The notes under the pieces were generated by a model. The model was not told where the DNA came from and made no database searches. It worked only from the letters and a program-made list of their open reading frames with translations. This document shows positions 51,402-60,431 of a DNA stretch of 64,000 nucleotides, piece by piece. The number at the start of each line of letters is the position of its first letter. The first letter of the stretch is position 1. Made by a program: the position numbers and the translations under genes. The DNA is taken from assembly GCA_019638355.1 (NCBI GenBank), contig JAHBTY010000002.1:511001-575000 (forward strand), given 5' to 3'. The DNA comes from Cyclobacteriaceae bacterium (lineage in GTDB: Bacteria > Bacteroidota > Bacteroidia > Cytophagales > Cyclobacteriaceae).

Positions 51402-54017
51402 TTGAAAAAACAAAGACCATATCCACCCCAACTCTCGCTACGCTTCTTCCGCTGGTTCTGCCACCCGAAGTTGCGCGATAGCATTGAGGGCGATTTGATG
51501 GAGTTGTATGAGGAGCGTGCAAAAGAGAAAGGGAAACGAAAAGCAGATATACGATTTGTATTGGATGTACTGCTTCTATTCAGACCCGGAATTATAAAAC
51601 CAACAGAAGGTTATCAGAATTTAAACACATACGATATGTATAAAAACTATTTTGTAACAGCATGGCGAAATGTAGTTCGAAAAAAATCGTCTGCTGCCAT
51701 TAATGTATTTGGTCTTACGCTCGGCATAACATGTGCACTCATTATTTTTGCTCTGGTTAGTTACCATTTAAGTTTTGATAACTTTCATCACGATTCGGAT
51801 AGAATTTACCGGTTTGTTACGGAAGAACATCGGGATCAAGTTGATTACGAGGCCAGCGTACCACCGGTATTTGGAAAAGCATTTCGTGAAGATTACACCT
51901 TCGCAGAAAAAGTAGCTCGCCTATGCACACGCACCAATTCTTTGATAACTATTGAAAAGGGTGAGATTTCAGAAAAGTACACAGACCAGATAGCTTTTGC
52001 AGAACCTGCGTTTTTTGAAATTTTTAATTTCCCCCTTGTGGCCGGCACACTAGATCAGTTTGCTAAACCCAACACCGCCATTATTACTGAGCGCGTTGCT
52101 AAAAAATACTTTGGCAATGAAATTCCTCTGGGAAAAACTTTTAGATTTTATAATAATTTTGATTTAACTGTTACCGGTGTATTAAAAGATATTCCTGTAA
52201 ATACTGATTTACGTTCGGAAATATATTTTTCGTACAGTACGATAAAACAATACAGCGAATGGTATGCTGCCGATGATGCTTGGGGTGGCATTACTTCCGA
52301 TATTCAAACCTTTACCCGATTACAACCCGGAGTCGATCCCCTGGAAGTTGAACAGGTACTACCTGCTTACGTAAAAAAATATCGGGCTAACAGTAAAAAT
52401 GTTCATCATTACAAATTACAACCACTTACCGATGTTCACTTTAATGCGAAGTATGGTGGAGTAATGGATATGACTACCATCAGTATATTGAGCCTCGTGG
52501 GCTTTCTGCTCGTGTTTACAGCATGCCTCAATTTCATTAACCTTGCCACAGCCCAGGCTGTAACCAGAGCGCGCGAAGTTGGCGTGCGAAAAGTATTGGG
52601 TGGTTTTCGATCACAATTGTTTTGGCAGTTTACAATAGAAACAGGATTAATCGTTTTGCTGGCAACACTCCTTGCCGTTACAGTTGCACATAATACAATG
52701 CCATACATCAATTCATTCTTTGATTTACAAATTTCCTTCAACTTGTTTTCTGATCTTAAACTCTCCGGATTTCTAGTTGCTCTCATTTTTACTGTTACGT
52801 TCTTTTCGGGCGCATATCCAGGTATAATCCTTTCAGGCTTTAAACCCGTTCAGGCCCTTAAAGGCAAATTGAAAGCTGTACAAAGTGGCAGTTTCAATTT
52901 GAGACGTAGTCTTATCGTTGCACAATTTACAATTGCACAGCTTCTATTAATCGGGTTGATTGTAATGGTTTTCCAAATGAAATATTTTGGCAATACGGAT
53001 ATGGGTTTTAATCACGAAGCAGTGGTTATAATTCCAACCGGATCAAATGACGAAAAGCTAAACTCGTTGAAAGATCAGTTCTCCGTGGTTCCGAAAGTAG
53101 AAAGTGTTACGGCTTGTTTTGCGCCACCGGCAAGCAACACCAACCAATGGAGCACATCCGTTTTATATGATAACCGAAGTGAGGCTGAGACATTTTCTAT
53201 AAGCTACAAAGGAGGCGATGAAAATTACCTTGCCACGTTTGGTCTTGAGCTAATTGCTGGTAGAAACCTTACAACATCCGATACCGTGCGTGAATTCATT
53301 GTGAATGAAAAATTTGTAGCAAAACTTGGACTTAGCTCTCCAGAAGATGTTCTGGGCAAACAACTTGGTGTGAATGGTAATTCCTGGAAGGGGCCAATTG
53401 TGGGTGTGGTTAAAGATTTTCATGATCAATCATTTCATTCCGATATTGAGCCCATCTTCATTACCACCCGCAAATCAACCTACAATGTTTTTGCTGTAAA
53501 AATCAACATGAAAGATGCTGCTAACACATTGACGGCACTTGAAAAAATCTGGAGTAATATGTACCCCGAACAAATTTACAAATACGATTTTCTGGACGAC
53601 CAGATTGCAAGCTTTTACCAAACCGAGCAGCGTATGATGACCGTGATTCAGGTATTTGCCTGTATTGCTATTATAATTGGTGCGCTGGGATTGTATGGAT
53701 TGGTTTCATTTATGGCAGTTCAAAAAACAAAAGAAATTGGCATCCGAAAAGTATTGGGTGGCGATGTTGCACAGATACTCTGGATTTTTGGCAAGGAGTT
53801 TACCGTGTTGGTGGCTGTTGCATTTCTGATTGCTGCGCCTGTTGGCTGGTACGTTATGTCGCAGTGGCTATCCAACTATGTCTTTAAGGTTGATATCAGC
53901 ATTTGGATGTTTGTATTAGAATTATTCATCGTTGCTATAGTGGTAATGGTTACAGTTGGCTACCGATCTGTAAAAGCAGTTGTCGCCAATCCAGTAGAGA
54001 GTTTGCGATCAGAATAG
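51402..54017 (+). CDS. FtsX/MacB-type ABC permease with N-terminal prefix domain (first)
   Basis: 871 residues, TTG start. A cytoplasmic prefix domain of about 80 residues (LSLRFFRWFCHPKLRDSIEG, DLMELYEERAKEKGKRKAD, LLLFRPGIIK) precedes the permease proper, which begins at NTYDMYKNYF, the start position of ordinary relatives. It then has a MacB-like extracytoplasmic domain between helix 1 and helix 2 and two FtsX domains (ARAREVGVRKVLGGF; KTKEIGIRKVLGGDVA), about eight helices in all, ending NPVESLRSE. No ATP-binding protein is nearby. Probably involved in export or envelope stress, under PadR control. Confidence 0.9.
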   Translation: MKKQRPYPPQLSLRFFRWFCHPKLRDSIEGDLMELYEERAKEKGKRKADIRFVLDVLLLFRPGIIKPTEGYQNLNTYDMYKNYFVTAWRNVVRKKSSAAINVFGLTLGITCALIIFALVSYHLSFDNFHHDSDRIYRFVTEEHRDQVDYEASVPPVFGKAFREDYTFAEKVARLCTRTNSLITIEKGEISEKYTDQIAFAEPAFFEIFNFPLVAGTLDQFAKPNTAIITERVAKKYFGNEIPLGKTFRFYNNFDLTVTGVLKDIPVNTDLRSEIYFSYSTIKQYSEWYAADDAWGGITSDIQTFTRLQPGVDPLEVEQVLPAYVKKYRANSKNVHHYKLQPLTDVHFNAKYGGVMDMTTISILSLVGFLLVFTACLNFINLATAQAVTRAREVGVRKVLGGFRSQLFWQFTIETGLIVLLATLLAVTVAHNTMPYINSFFDLQISFNLFSDLKLSGFLVALIFTVTFFSGAYPGIILSGFKPVQALKGKLKAVQSGSFNLRRSLIVAQFTIAQLLLIGLIVMVFQMKYFGNTDMGFNHEAVVIIPTGSNDEKLNSLKDQFSVVPKVESVTACFAPPASNTNQWSTSVLYDNRSEAETFSISYKGGDENYLATFGLELIAGRNLTTSDTVREFIVNEKFVAKLGLSSPEDVLGKQLGVNGNSWKGPIVGVVKDFHDQSFHSDIEPIFITTRKSTYNVFAVKINMKDAANTLTALEKIWSNMYPEQIYKYDFLDDQIASFYQTEQRMMTVIQVFACIAIIIGALGLYGLVSFMAVQKTKEIGIRKVLGGDVAQILWIFGKEFTVLVAVAFLIAAPVGWYVMSQWLSNYVFKVDISIWMFVLELFIVAIVVMVTVGYRSVKAVVANPVESLRSE

Positions 54018-54076
54018 CTGCCAGTTACAGTTACCGGTAATCCTTAATTTATCAGTTTAACACTAAGTTTTTACAA

Positions 54077-54128
54077 TTTACTTAACAAAAGTGAAACTAA
54101 TTTATTAAGTTCACGTTTGTTAAGTAAA
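54077..54128 (+). promoter_or_regulatory. perfect 13-bp-arm inverted repeat before the second padR
   Basis: TTTACTTAACAAA (54077-54089) and TTTGTTAAGTAAA (54116-54128) are perfect reverse complements separated by 26 bases, with an inner GTGAA / TTCAC pair. The right arm ends four bases before the padR ATG. This is a likely operator for the PadR encoded next to it. Confidence 0.65.
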
Positions 54129-54132
54129 TACT

Positions 54133-54459
54133 ATGACACAGCAATCCCTTGGTGAGTTTGAAGAACTCGTTTTATTAATGGTGGCCGCCCAGCACGATGA
54201 AGCCTATGGTGTTACTATTCTGGAAGGTCTTGAAGAAAAACTCAAGAAGAAGGTAAACATCAGTGCTGTTCATGTGGCCTTAAAGCGCATGGAAGACAAA
54301 GGCTTTGTCAAGTCGCGCTTTGGCGGCATAACTGAAGACCGTGGCGGCAGACGAAAAAAGTTTTATGTGATTACCGCACTCGGCAAGAAAATGCTGGATG
54401 CACAATATGATTTAAGAAACAGCATTTATAAACAGATTCCTAAAATATCGTTTGGTTGA
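54133..54459 (+). CDS. PadR family transcriptional regulator (second)
   Basis: A 108-residue winged-helix PadR protein (LGEFEELVLLMVAAQHDEAYGV, KVNISAVHVALKRMEDKGFVKS, RGGRRKKFYVITALGKKML). It differs clearly from the first and third PadR proteins of this region, so it probably recognises its own site, the inverted repeat just before it. It is followed 86 bases later by two tandem permeases. Confidence 0.95.
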   Translation: MTQQSLGEFEELVLLMVAAQHDEAYGVTILEGLEEKLKKKVNISAVHVALKRMEDKGFVKSRFGGITEDRGGRRKKFYVITALGKKMLDAQYDLRNSIYKQIPKISFG

Positions 54460-54545
54460 TGCAATTGTTTCAATGTTGACAGTTGATAAATGGTCAATTG
54501 ACATCAACTATTTTGTCAAGTGCCTATTGGCAACTGTAAATTAAT

Positions 54546-57131
54546 ATGAAAGTACCCCCAAAATATCCCCTCCAATTTCTCCGCTGGTTCTGCCGCGAAG
54601 ATTATCTCGATGAGATTGAAGGTGATTTGATGGAAGTTTTTATCAAACAATCCGAATCCTCTCCGCGCAAAGCAAAATGGAATTTTGGGTGGAGTGTGAT
54701 CAAATATTTTAGGCCGGAGTTTTTAAAACCATTCAAGAAAACGTTTCATCCCGAATCATCTGATATGTACAAAAACTATTTCAAGGTAGCTTTACGAAAC
54801 CTTACTCGCCATCACACCTTTTCAATCATCAACATTGCAGGGCTCAGCTTGGGCATTACGTGCGCATTGTTCATTTTCCTGATAGTGAACTATGAATTGA
54901 GTTATGACCGATATCACGTGAAAGCGGATCGGATTTATCGCGTAAACAATGGAGAACCTGGCAATGCAGATACCGGTACGCCTCATGGCCTTGCCGAGAT
55001 ACTTCGTTCGGAATTTCCAGAAATGGAAGATGTTGGAATCATTTTTAAATTGAACCCCGAGCAATCAAATATTGAGATTAACCAGGAGCTATTCCGTGAA
55101 AACAACACCTACTTTGTTCAACCACAAATATTCAAGCTGCTCGATTTCACCTGGCTGCAAGGTAAGCCCGAATCGTTAACCGAACCGCACCACGCAGTGG
55201 TAGCGCAATCTATTGCCGACAAATATTTTCGAGGCGATGCGATTGGAAAAACACTGAAGCTTAACAACGGGTCCGACTTTACAATTACGGGTATTCTTGC
55301 TGATCCACCTGTTAACTCCGACTTTCCAGTCAGGATTGTCCTTTCGTATGCCACACTCGAAAAATTAAATCAGTCTCACTTAAACAACAGGCTGGACGCA
55401 GGTTCGAATTCGTATTCACAAACACTCTTTTCACTTCGTGCGGGTATCGATCCTCAAACGATTGATACTAAACTGAGGAAAATGGTAGAAAGGCATGTAG
55501 CCAAAGACCGTCAGCAATTCGTATCGTTTTTTATTCAGCCCATAAGCGACATCCACTTCAATGTAGGAAATTTCAATCAGCGAACCATTGCCAAAGAAAC
55601 AATCTCTACGCTTCAATTAATAGGGCTGTTCATTTTAGTCATCGCCTGTATTAACTTCATCAACCTTGCCAGCGCTCAGGCAATCAGACGCGCGAAAGAA
55701 GTTGGCGTACGAAAAACCCTGGGCGGTTCGCGAAACAGTTTAGTATTTCAATTCCTTTGCGAAACATTTTTAATCACACTTACCGCACTGCTGCTGGCAT
55801 TTGGCGTTACGAGTCAGGTGATTACGTTTTCAGAAAGCCTCTTTAGTATTCCGCTTAGCAACGATGCGCTTTTTAGAATGGATACACTACTGTTTATGGG
55901 CGCCACTCTGATTTTAGTCACTTTGCTGGCTGGGTTTTATCCTGCCTTTGTATTGTCGGGATTTTTGCCGGCACATGCCATGAAGGGAGCAGTATCGGGT
56001 ATTAAAAGTTTATTTGTGCGCAAAAGTCTCATCACCTTTCAGTTTCTCATTTCACAAGTGCTGATCGTGTGCACCATCCTTGTAATCCGGCAAACAAATT
56101 ATTTTTTATCGGCCCCGTTGGGCTTTAATAAGGAAGCCGTTATAACCTTTGACTTACCTAACTCTAAGGCAACTCACCTTTCAACACTGCGAAACAGCTT
56201 GTTAACTCACAGTGAAATTGAGAATGTGAGCTTTTCACTGAATACACCTTCAGCCACTATTAACACATGGTGGGCAAATTTACGTCATGAATCATTTTCC
56301 GGAGATGAGCGAAGTGCAGAAGTGAAATACATCGATTCTACTTACTTGTCGATGTTCGAAATCCAACGCGTGGCAGGAACTACCGTGCTCCCTGACCTTA
56401 CTGGGAAAAGCATAATCGTCAACGAGGCGTTGGTTAAGGAAATTGGTATTATGGATCCGGAACAAGCAATCGGTGAAAAAGTTTCTTACTGGAATACCGA
56501 TGCCATCATCATAGGCGTAGTGAAGGATTTTCAAACGGTTACTTTGCAGGAAGGCATTCATCCGGTGATCCTTACCAGCACGGGTTACTATGCAAAGGGC
56601 TCTGTGAAAATCGATATGACGCGCGTAACAGAAGCACTTTCAATTATTGAGAAACACTGGAAAGAAACGTTTACAGGAAACTATTTTACATGGGCTTTCC
56701 TCGATGATCAACTTGCCACGTTCTATCATGAAGAGAAGAAAATAGCCAGTCTGTTGATAACCTTCGCGAGCATTGCCATTTGTATAGGATGCATTGGGTT
56801 GTTTGGCTTGATTGCATTTGTTGCCACTCAACGTGCAAAAGAGGTAAGCATTCGAAAAATTCTTGGTGCAACAGTTGCGCACCTTACCGCCATTCTATCC
56901 GGTAACTTCATCAAACTGGTACTGATCGCTGGCATGATTGCCTGGCCTATTGCGTATTACATTATGGAAAGCTGGCTGCAGGGAATTGCCAACCGCATAG
57001 AATTGCTTGATAATGCGTGGGTGTTTGTACTGTCGCTGCTGGTAACTGTAGCGCTTGCTATTATTACGTTGAGCACCCAGACAATAAAAGCAGCGTTAGA
57101 AAATCCTGTGAAAAACTTACGATCAGAATAG
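54546..57131 (+). CDS. FtsX/MacB-type ABC permease with prefix domain (second)
   Basis: 861 residues. The prefix domain (residues about 8-60: QFLRWFCREDYLDEIEGDLM, KQSESSPRKAKWNFGWSVIK) is of a different subtype from that of the first, fourth and fifth permeases but nearly identical to the third. The permease proper starts at SDMYKNYFKVALRN and has a MacB-like extracytoplasmic domain, FtsX blocks RRAKEVGVRKTLGGSR and QRAKEVSIRKILGATV, and the end NPVKNLRSE. Coupled by a 13-base gap to the third permease. Confidence 0.9.
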   Translation: MKVPPKYPLQFLRWFCREDYLDEIEGDLMEVFIKQSESSPRKAKWNFGWSVIKYFRPEFLKPFKKTFHPESSDMYKNYFKVALRNLTRHHTFSIINIAGLSLGITCALFIFLIVNYELSYDRYHVKADRIYRVNNGEPGNADTGTPHGLAEILRSEFPEMEDVGIIFKLNPEQSNIEINQELFRENNTYFVQPQIFKLLDFTWLQGKPESLTEPHHAVVAQSIADKYFRGDAIGKTLKLNNGSDFTITGILADPPVNSDFPVRIVLSYATLEKLNQSHLNNRLDAGSNSYSQTLFSLRAGIDPQTIDTKLRKMVERHVAKDRQQFVSFFIQPISDIHFNVGNFNQRTIAKETISTLQLIGLFILVIACINFINLASAQAIRRAKEVGVRKTLGGSRNSLVFQFLCETFLITLTALLLAFGVTSQVITFSESLFSIPLSNDALFRMDTLLFMGATLILVTLLAGFYPAFVLSGFLPAHAMKGAVSGIKSLFVRKSLITFQFLISQVLIVCTILVIRQTNYFLSAPLGFNKEAVITFDLPNSKATHLSTLRNSLLTHSEIENVSFSLNTPSATINTWWANLRHESFSGDERSAEVKYIDSTYLSMFEIQRVAGTTVLPDLTGKSIIVNEALVKEIGIMDPEQAIGEKVSYWNTDAIIIGVVKDFQTVTLQEGIHPVILTSTGYYAKGSVKIDMTRVTEALSIIEKHWKETFTGNYFTWAFLDDQLATFYHEEKKIASLLITFASIAICIGCIGLFGLIAFVATQRAKEVSIRKILGATVAHLTAILSGNFIKLVLIAGMIAWPIAYYIMESWLQGIANRIELLDNAWVFVLSLLVTVALAIITLSTQTIKAALENPVKNLRSE

Positions 57132-57144
57132 CGTTTCAAAAAAA

Positions 57145-59820
57145 ATGAAAATCAATCCACCCAAACGCCCCCTTCAATTTCTCCGCTGGTTTTGCCGCGA
57201 AGATTATCTCGATGAGATTGAAGGTGATTTGATGGAGGTTTTCATCAAACAATCCGAATCCTCTCCGCGCAAAGCAAAATGGAATTTTGGTTGGAGTGTA
57301 ATCAAATACTTCCGGCCAGAGTTCATAAAATCATTTAAACAGCATCAACCTAACAGATACGGTATGTATAAAAGTTATTTCAAAATCAGCATACGGCAAC
57401 TGATCAAAAACAAAACCTTTGCCGCTATTAACATCAGTGTATTAACACTGGGGTTCTCTTGCTTTTTATTGCTGGCACTCTACCTGCACGATGAAATGTC
57501 GTTCGATATGTTTCATCGCGATGCCGATAGAATTTATCGTATTACCCAGCACGAACAACAAGACAACGGCACGCTGCGAAATATTTCTTCTGTTGCTCCG
57601 GCCATCGGCAAAGAATTGCGCGAACAATTTCCGGAAGTGGAAGACATGGTGAGGCTTTCGGCCTTTGGGCGGGTAACACTGGGCAACGACCCCACTAACC
57701 GCACGCACGAACGAGCGCTTTCAGCCGATGCCAACTTCTTCACGTTTTTTGATTTTCCACTACTGGAAGGCGATGCGAAGACTGCTTTACAAGAACCTTT
57801 CAGCATTGTTGTTTCCGAACGCATAAAAGAAAAATACTTTGGTACCGGCCCGGCTTTAGGGAAACAGATATGGTCTGGATACAGAAGGGAAGGCCAGCCC
57901 ATCTACTTAACGGTGAGTGGTGTGATGAAAAACTTTCCTAAAAACTCGCACCTTCAAATAGACATCTTGTTCTCAGAAGCAACCTGGCATTCGCTATACA
58001 ACAATTACTCGCAATATGTAACTACCGAGTGGGTGGATACCGAATACACTACGTACTTAAAAATAAAACCGCAAAGCAATATAACATCGCTAAGCGCCCG
58101 AATAGAAACATTGGTGAAATCGAATTATCCTGCCAACCGTGAGTTTCGAAGTAGCTTTACTTTACAACCGCTGCGAGAAATTCATACCAACTCCAGTCAG
58201 TTAGAATCAGCTGCGGAGCAATTTAATGCCAATAGCATTAAACCTTTTTACCTCTACACATTTGCTGCGTTAGGGTTAGTGCTGTTGATAACCGCGTGCC
58301 TCAATTACATGAACCTGGCTACGGCTGTTGCCATTAAACGCACCCGCGAAATTGGCACCCGCAAAACATTAGGCGCTCCTAAAACGCAAATGGTTGCGCA
58401 GTTTATTATCGATTCGATGTTGTTCACCTTACTTTCATTTCTGCTATCCATTGCATTGGTGTATTTGGTTTTACCGTGGATAAATATTTTTACCAACAAA
58501 GAAATTTCAATTGGCGCACTACCCCTTGAGTGGTTAATGCTTGTAACCGCAATTATTTTGTTTGTAGGTGTGCTGGCTGCTTTATATCCGGCCTTTATTG
58601 CCACACGGGTTGCGATTGTGGATGCCTTGAAACGCGAAGTAAAAATAGGTGGTAGTAGTTTATCTGTAAGAAAAGGATTACTGATTATACAGTTTGCCAT
58701 TTCTGTTATGATGATTGCCTCTACGCTTGTCATCTACCAGCAGCTAAACTATTTGCGCAACAAAGACCTTGGCTTTAGTCATGAAAACCTGGTGGTGATT
58801 GATGTAAACAGCCGTAACCTGAGACGAAACTTTGAAACCGTTAAAACAGAATTTGGTAAACCAGCTGAAGTCTTGCGCGTAACGGCTTCCACACGTGTGC
58901 CGGGCGAATGGAAAAGTTTTCCGGTAGCAACTACCAAGAGCAATCAAAACATCATTGGGACCGAAACGATTTTTGTTGGCATTGATCGCGACTTTCTCGA
59001 TACCTATAAAATCAAACTGTTGGCTGGTCGTACCATCGAAAATCCGGTGGCCGACTCACTGAAAATTGTTGTGACGCAACTCGCAGCACAACAACTTGGC
59101 TTAGCTGATCCTATTGGCCAAATGATTGAAATACCCCGTGTACGCTATGGCGAGCGTATGGAAGAATTAGATACTCCGTTTAGGGTTGAGATAATTGGTG
59201 TGGTAGAAAACTTCCACTTCGAATCGTTGCGTAGCAAACAAATGCCCGTCATCTTCGGAGCGCTTAATACATCTATTCAGGTGATTGATTATTACACCTT
59301 ACAAATCAACACAAGTAACTGGGGCAACACGGTTGAAACACTCAAGGCCATCAATCACAAACTCGATCCGGATACTCCGCTTGAATATACGTTTCTCGAT
59401 ACCCGATTTGAAGAAATGTACCTGGCTGACACCAGGCGCGGACAGATTTTTGTGGTGCTATCTGTTATTGTAGTTATCATTGCCAGCCTGGGTTTGTTTG
59501 CGTTGGTTTCCTATTCGGTAGAAAGTCGCCTGAAAGAAATTGGTGTGCGCAAAGTAATGGGCGCATCGGTAAGCAGCATTGTTGGATTAATCTCGAAAGA
59601 GTTTTTAATACTGGTGATTATTGCCGGAGCCATCGGCCTACCCGTTGCCGGCTATTTTATGCAAGGTTGGTTGCAGGAGTTTGCCTATCATATTCCGTTT
59701 GGAGTATTGGTTTTTGCCGAAGCACTCATAATTACCTTGTTGATTGCATTCATTACTATTGGAATTCGTACCATTCGAGCGGCCATGCTTAATCCGGTAA
59801 ACAGTTTGAGAAGCGAGTAA
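57145..59820 (+). CDS. FtsX/MacB-type ABC permease with prefix domain (third)
   Basis: 891 residues. The prefix domain matches the second permease almost residue for residue from PLQFLRWFCREDY to KYFRPEF, while the remainder (FtsX blocks KRTREIGTRKTLGAPK and SRLKEIGVRKVMGASV, end NPVNSLRSE) is much less alike. The transmembrane layout is the usual one helix, large outer domain, three helices, second FtsX domain. Second permease of the PadR2 operon; it ends at the GGCAGT repeat and a 12-bp-arm inverted repeat. Confidence 0.9.
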   Translation: MKINPPKRPLQFLRWFCREDYLDEIEGDLMEVFIKQSESSPRKAKWNFGWSVIKYFRPEFIKSFKQHQPNRYGMYKSYFKISIRQLIKNKTFAAINISVLTLGFSCFLLLALYLHDEMSFDMFHRDADRIYRITQHEQQDNGTLRNISSVAPAIGKELREQFPEVEDMVRLSAFGRVTLGNDPTNRTHERALSADANFFTFFDFPLLEGDAKTALQEPFSIVVSERIKEKYFGTGPALGKQIWSGYRREGQPIYLTVSGVMKNFPKNSHLQIDILFSEATWHSLYNNYSQYVTTEWVDTEYTTYLKIKPQSNITSLSARIETLVKSNYPANREFRSSFTLQPLREIHTNSSQLESAAEQFNANSIKPFYLYTFAALGLVLLITACLNYMNLATAVAIKRTREIGTRKTLGAPKTQMVAQFIIDSMLFTLLSFLLSIALVYLVLPWINIFTNKEISIGALPLEWLMLVTAIILFVGVLAALYPAFIATRVAIVDALKREVKIGGSSLSVRKGLLIIQFAISVMMIASTLVIYQQLNYLRNKDLGFSHENLVVIDVNSRNLRRNFETVKTEFGKPAEVLRVTASTRVPGEWKSFPVATTKSNQNIIGTETIFVGIDRDFLDTYKIKLLAGRTIENPVADSLKIVVTQLAAQQLGLADPIGQMIEIPRVRYGERMEELDTPFRVEIIGVVENFHFESLRSKQMPVIFGALNTSIQVIDYYTLQINTSNWGNTVETLKAINHKLDPDTPLEYTFLDTRFEEMYLADTRRGQIFVVLSVIVVIIASLGLFALVSYSVESRLKEIGVRKVMGASVSSIVGLISKEFLILVIIAGAIGLPVAGYFMQGWLQEFAYHIPFGVLVFAEALIITLLIAFITIGIRTIRAAMLNPVNSLRSE

Positions 59821-59822
59821 AA

Positions 59823-59873
59823 AGTAGGCAGACGTGTACTAAACTGCCAACTGCTTACTGTCAACTGCCTATT
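59823..59873. repeat. GGCAGT/ACTGCC repeat after the third permease
   Basis: agtaggcag (59823-59831) and ctgcctatt (59865-59873) frame a stretch with actgccaactgcttactg. It starts almost at the permease stop codon and resembles the spacer repeats at 51339 and 60353. Confidence 0.5.
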
Positions 59874-59880
59874 CTAACCT

Positions 59881-59916
59881 TGTTCGTTCGCGCTCAAATC
59901 TGTTCGCGAACGAACA
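59881..59916 (+). terminator. perfect 12-bp-arm inverted repeat between the permease and third padR
   Basis: TGTTCGTTCGCG (59881-59892) and CGCGAACGAACA (59905-59916) are perfect reverse complements with a 12-base loop; GTTCGCGAAC inside is itself a palindrome. No strong T tract follows, so it is either a terminator of the PadR2 operon or a regulatory site for the next one. Confidence 0.55.
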
Positions 59917-59969
59917 GGTTGTTCTTCAGAAATCCTGTTAATTAAAGTAGAAATACCCGATTAGCAATC

Positions 59970-59983
59970 TGGCATAATTATTA
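59970..59983 (+). promoter_or_regulatory. conserved TGGCATAATTATTA element before the third padR
   Basis: The same 14-base element as at 50943-50956, here 29 bases before the third padR. The second padR does not have it. Confidence 0.5.
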
Positions 59984-60012
59984 TTCCTACATTTAGAGAA
60001 TAATATACATTC

Positions 60013-60375
60013 ATGAAAAATTACCAACTCGGTGAGTTTGAAGAGATTGTTTTGCTAACGGTAGGTATCTTGAATAATGAAGCCTACAGCGTAGCCATTA
60101 AAGATGAAATTGAATCGCGCCTGAAGCGGACTGTAAGCATGGGCGCGTTGCACACAGCTTTAATCCGATTAGAAGACAAAGGCTATCTCAAATCTTTTTC
60201 GGGCGAAAGCACCGAAGACCGTGCCGGCCGGCCCCGCAGGTATTTTGAAATTACTGCCCTTGGTAAGAAAGCCATGTTGTATGCGAAGGAAACGCGTGAA
60301 CAACTGTGGAAGGCTATTCCGAAAGCAGTGTTGGAAGTTAGTTTACAAAAGTTGGCAGTAGGCAGTCACCAGTAG
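60013..60375 (+). CDS. PadR family transcriptional regulator (third)
   Basis: A 120-residue PadR protein close to the first (NYQLGEFEEIVLLTVGILNNEAY, SMGALHTALIRLEDKGYLKS, RAGRPRRYFEITALGKKAM). Its last residues (KLAVGSHQ) are encoded by the GGCAGT spacer repeat, so the C-terminus seems to have been extended when the repeat arrived. It heads an operon with at least two permeases. Confidence 0.95.
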   Translation: MKNYQLGEFEEIVLLTVGILNNEAYSVAIKDEIESRLKRTVSMGALHTALIRLEDKGYLKSFSGESTEDRAGRPRRYFEITALGKKAMLYAKETREQLWKAIPKAVLEVSLQKLAVGSHQ

Positions 60376-60416
60376 GCAGTGCAAATCCTGCCAACTGCAT
60401 ACTGCCACCTGCCTAC
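60353..60416. repeat. GGCAGT/ACTGCC inverted repeat overlapping the end of padR
   Basis: Left arm 60353-60380 (tggcagtaggcag...aggcagt), right arm 60388-60416 (ctgccaactgcatactgcc...gcctac). It spans the last codons of the third padR and the whole spacer to the next permease, and could form a long imperfect hairpin in the mRNA. Confidence 0.6.
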
Positions 60417-60431
60417 TTAATAATAGATAAA

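Noticed and set aside
54018-54132. An IS element end or target-site duplication at the 54077-54128 inverted repeat
   Set aside because: There is no transposase, and the arms are tightly placed before a start codon, which fits an operator better.
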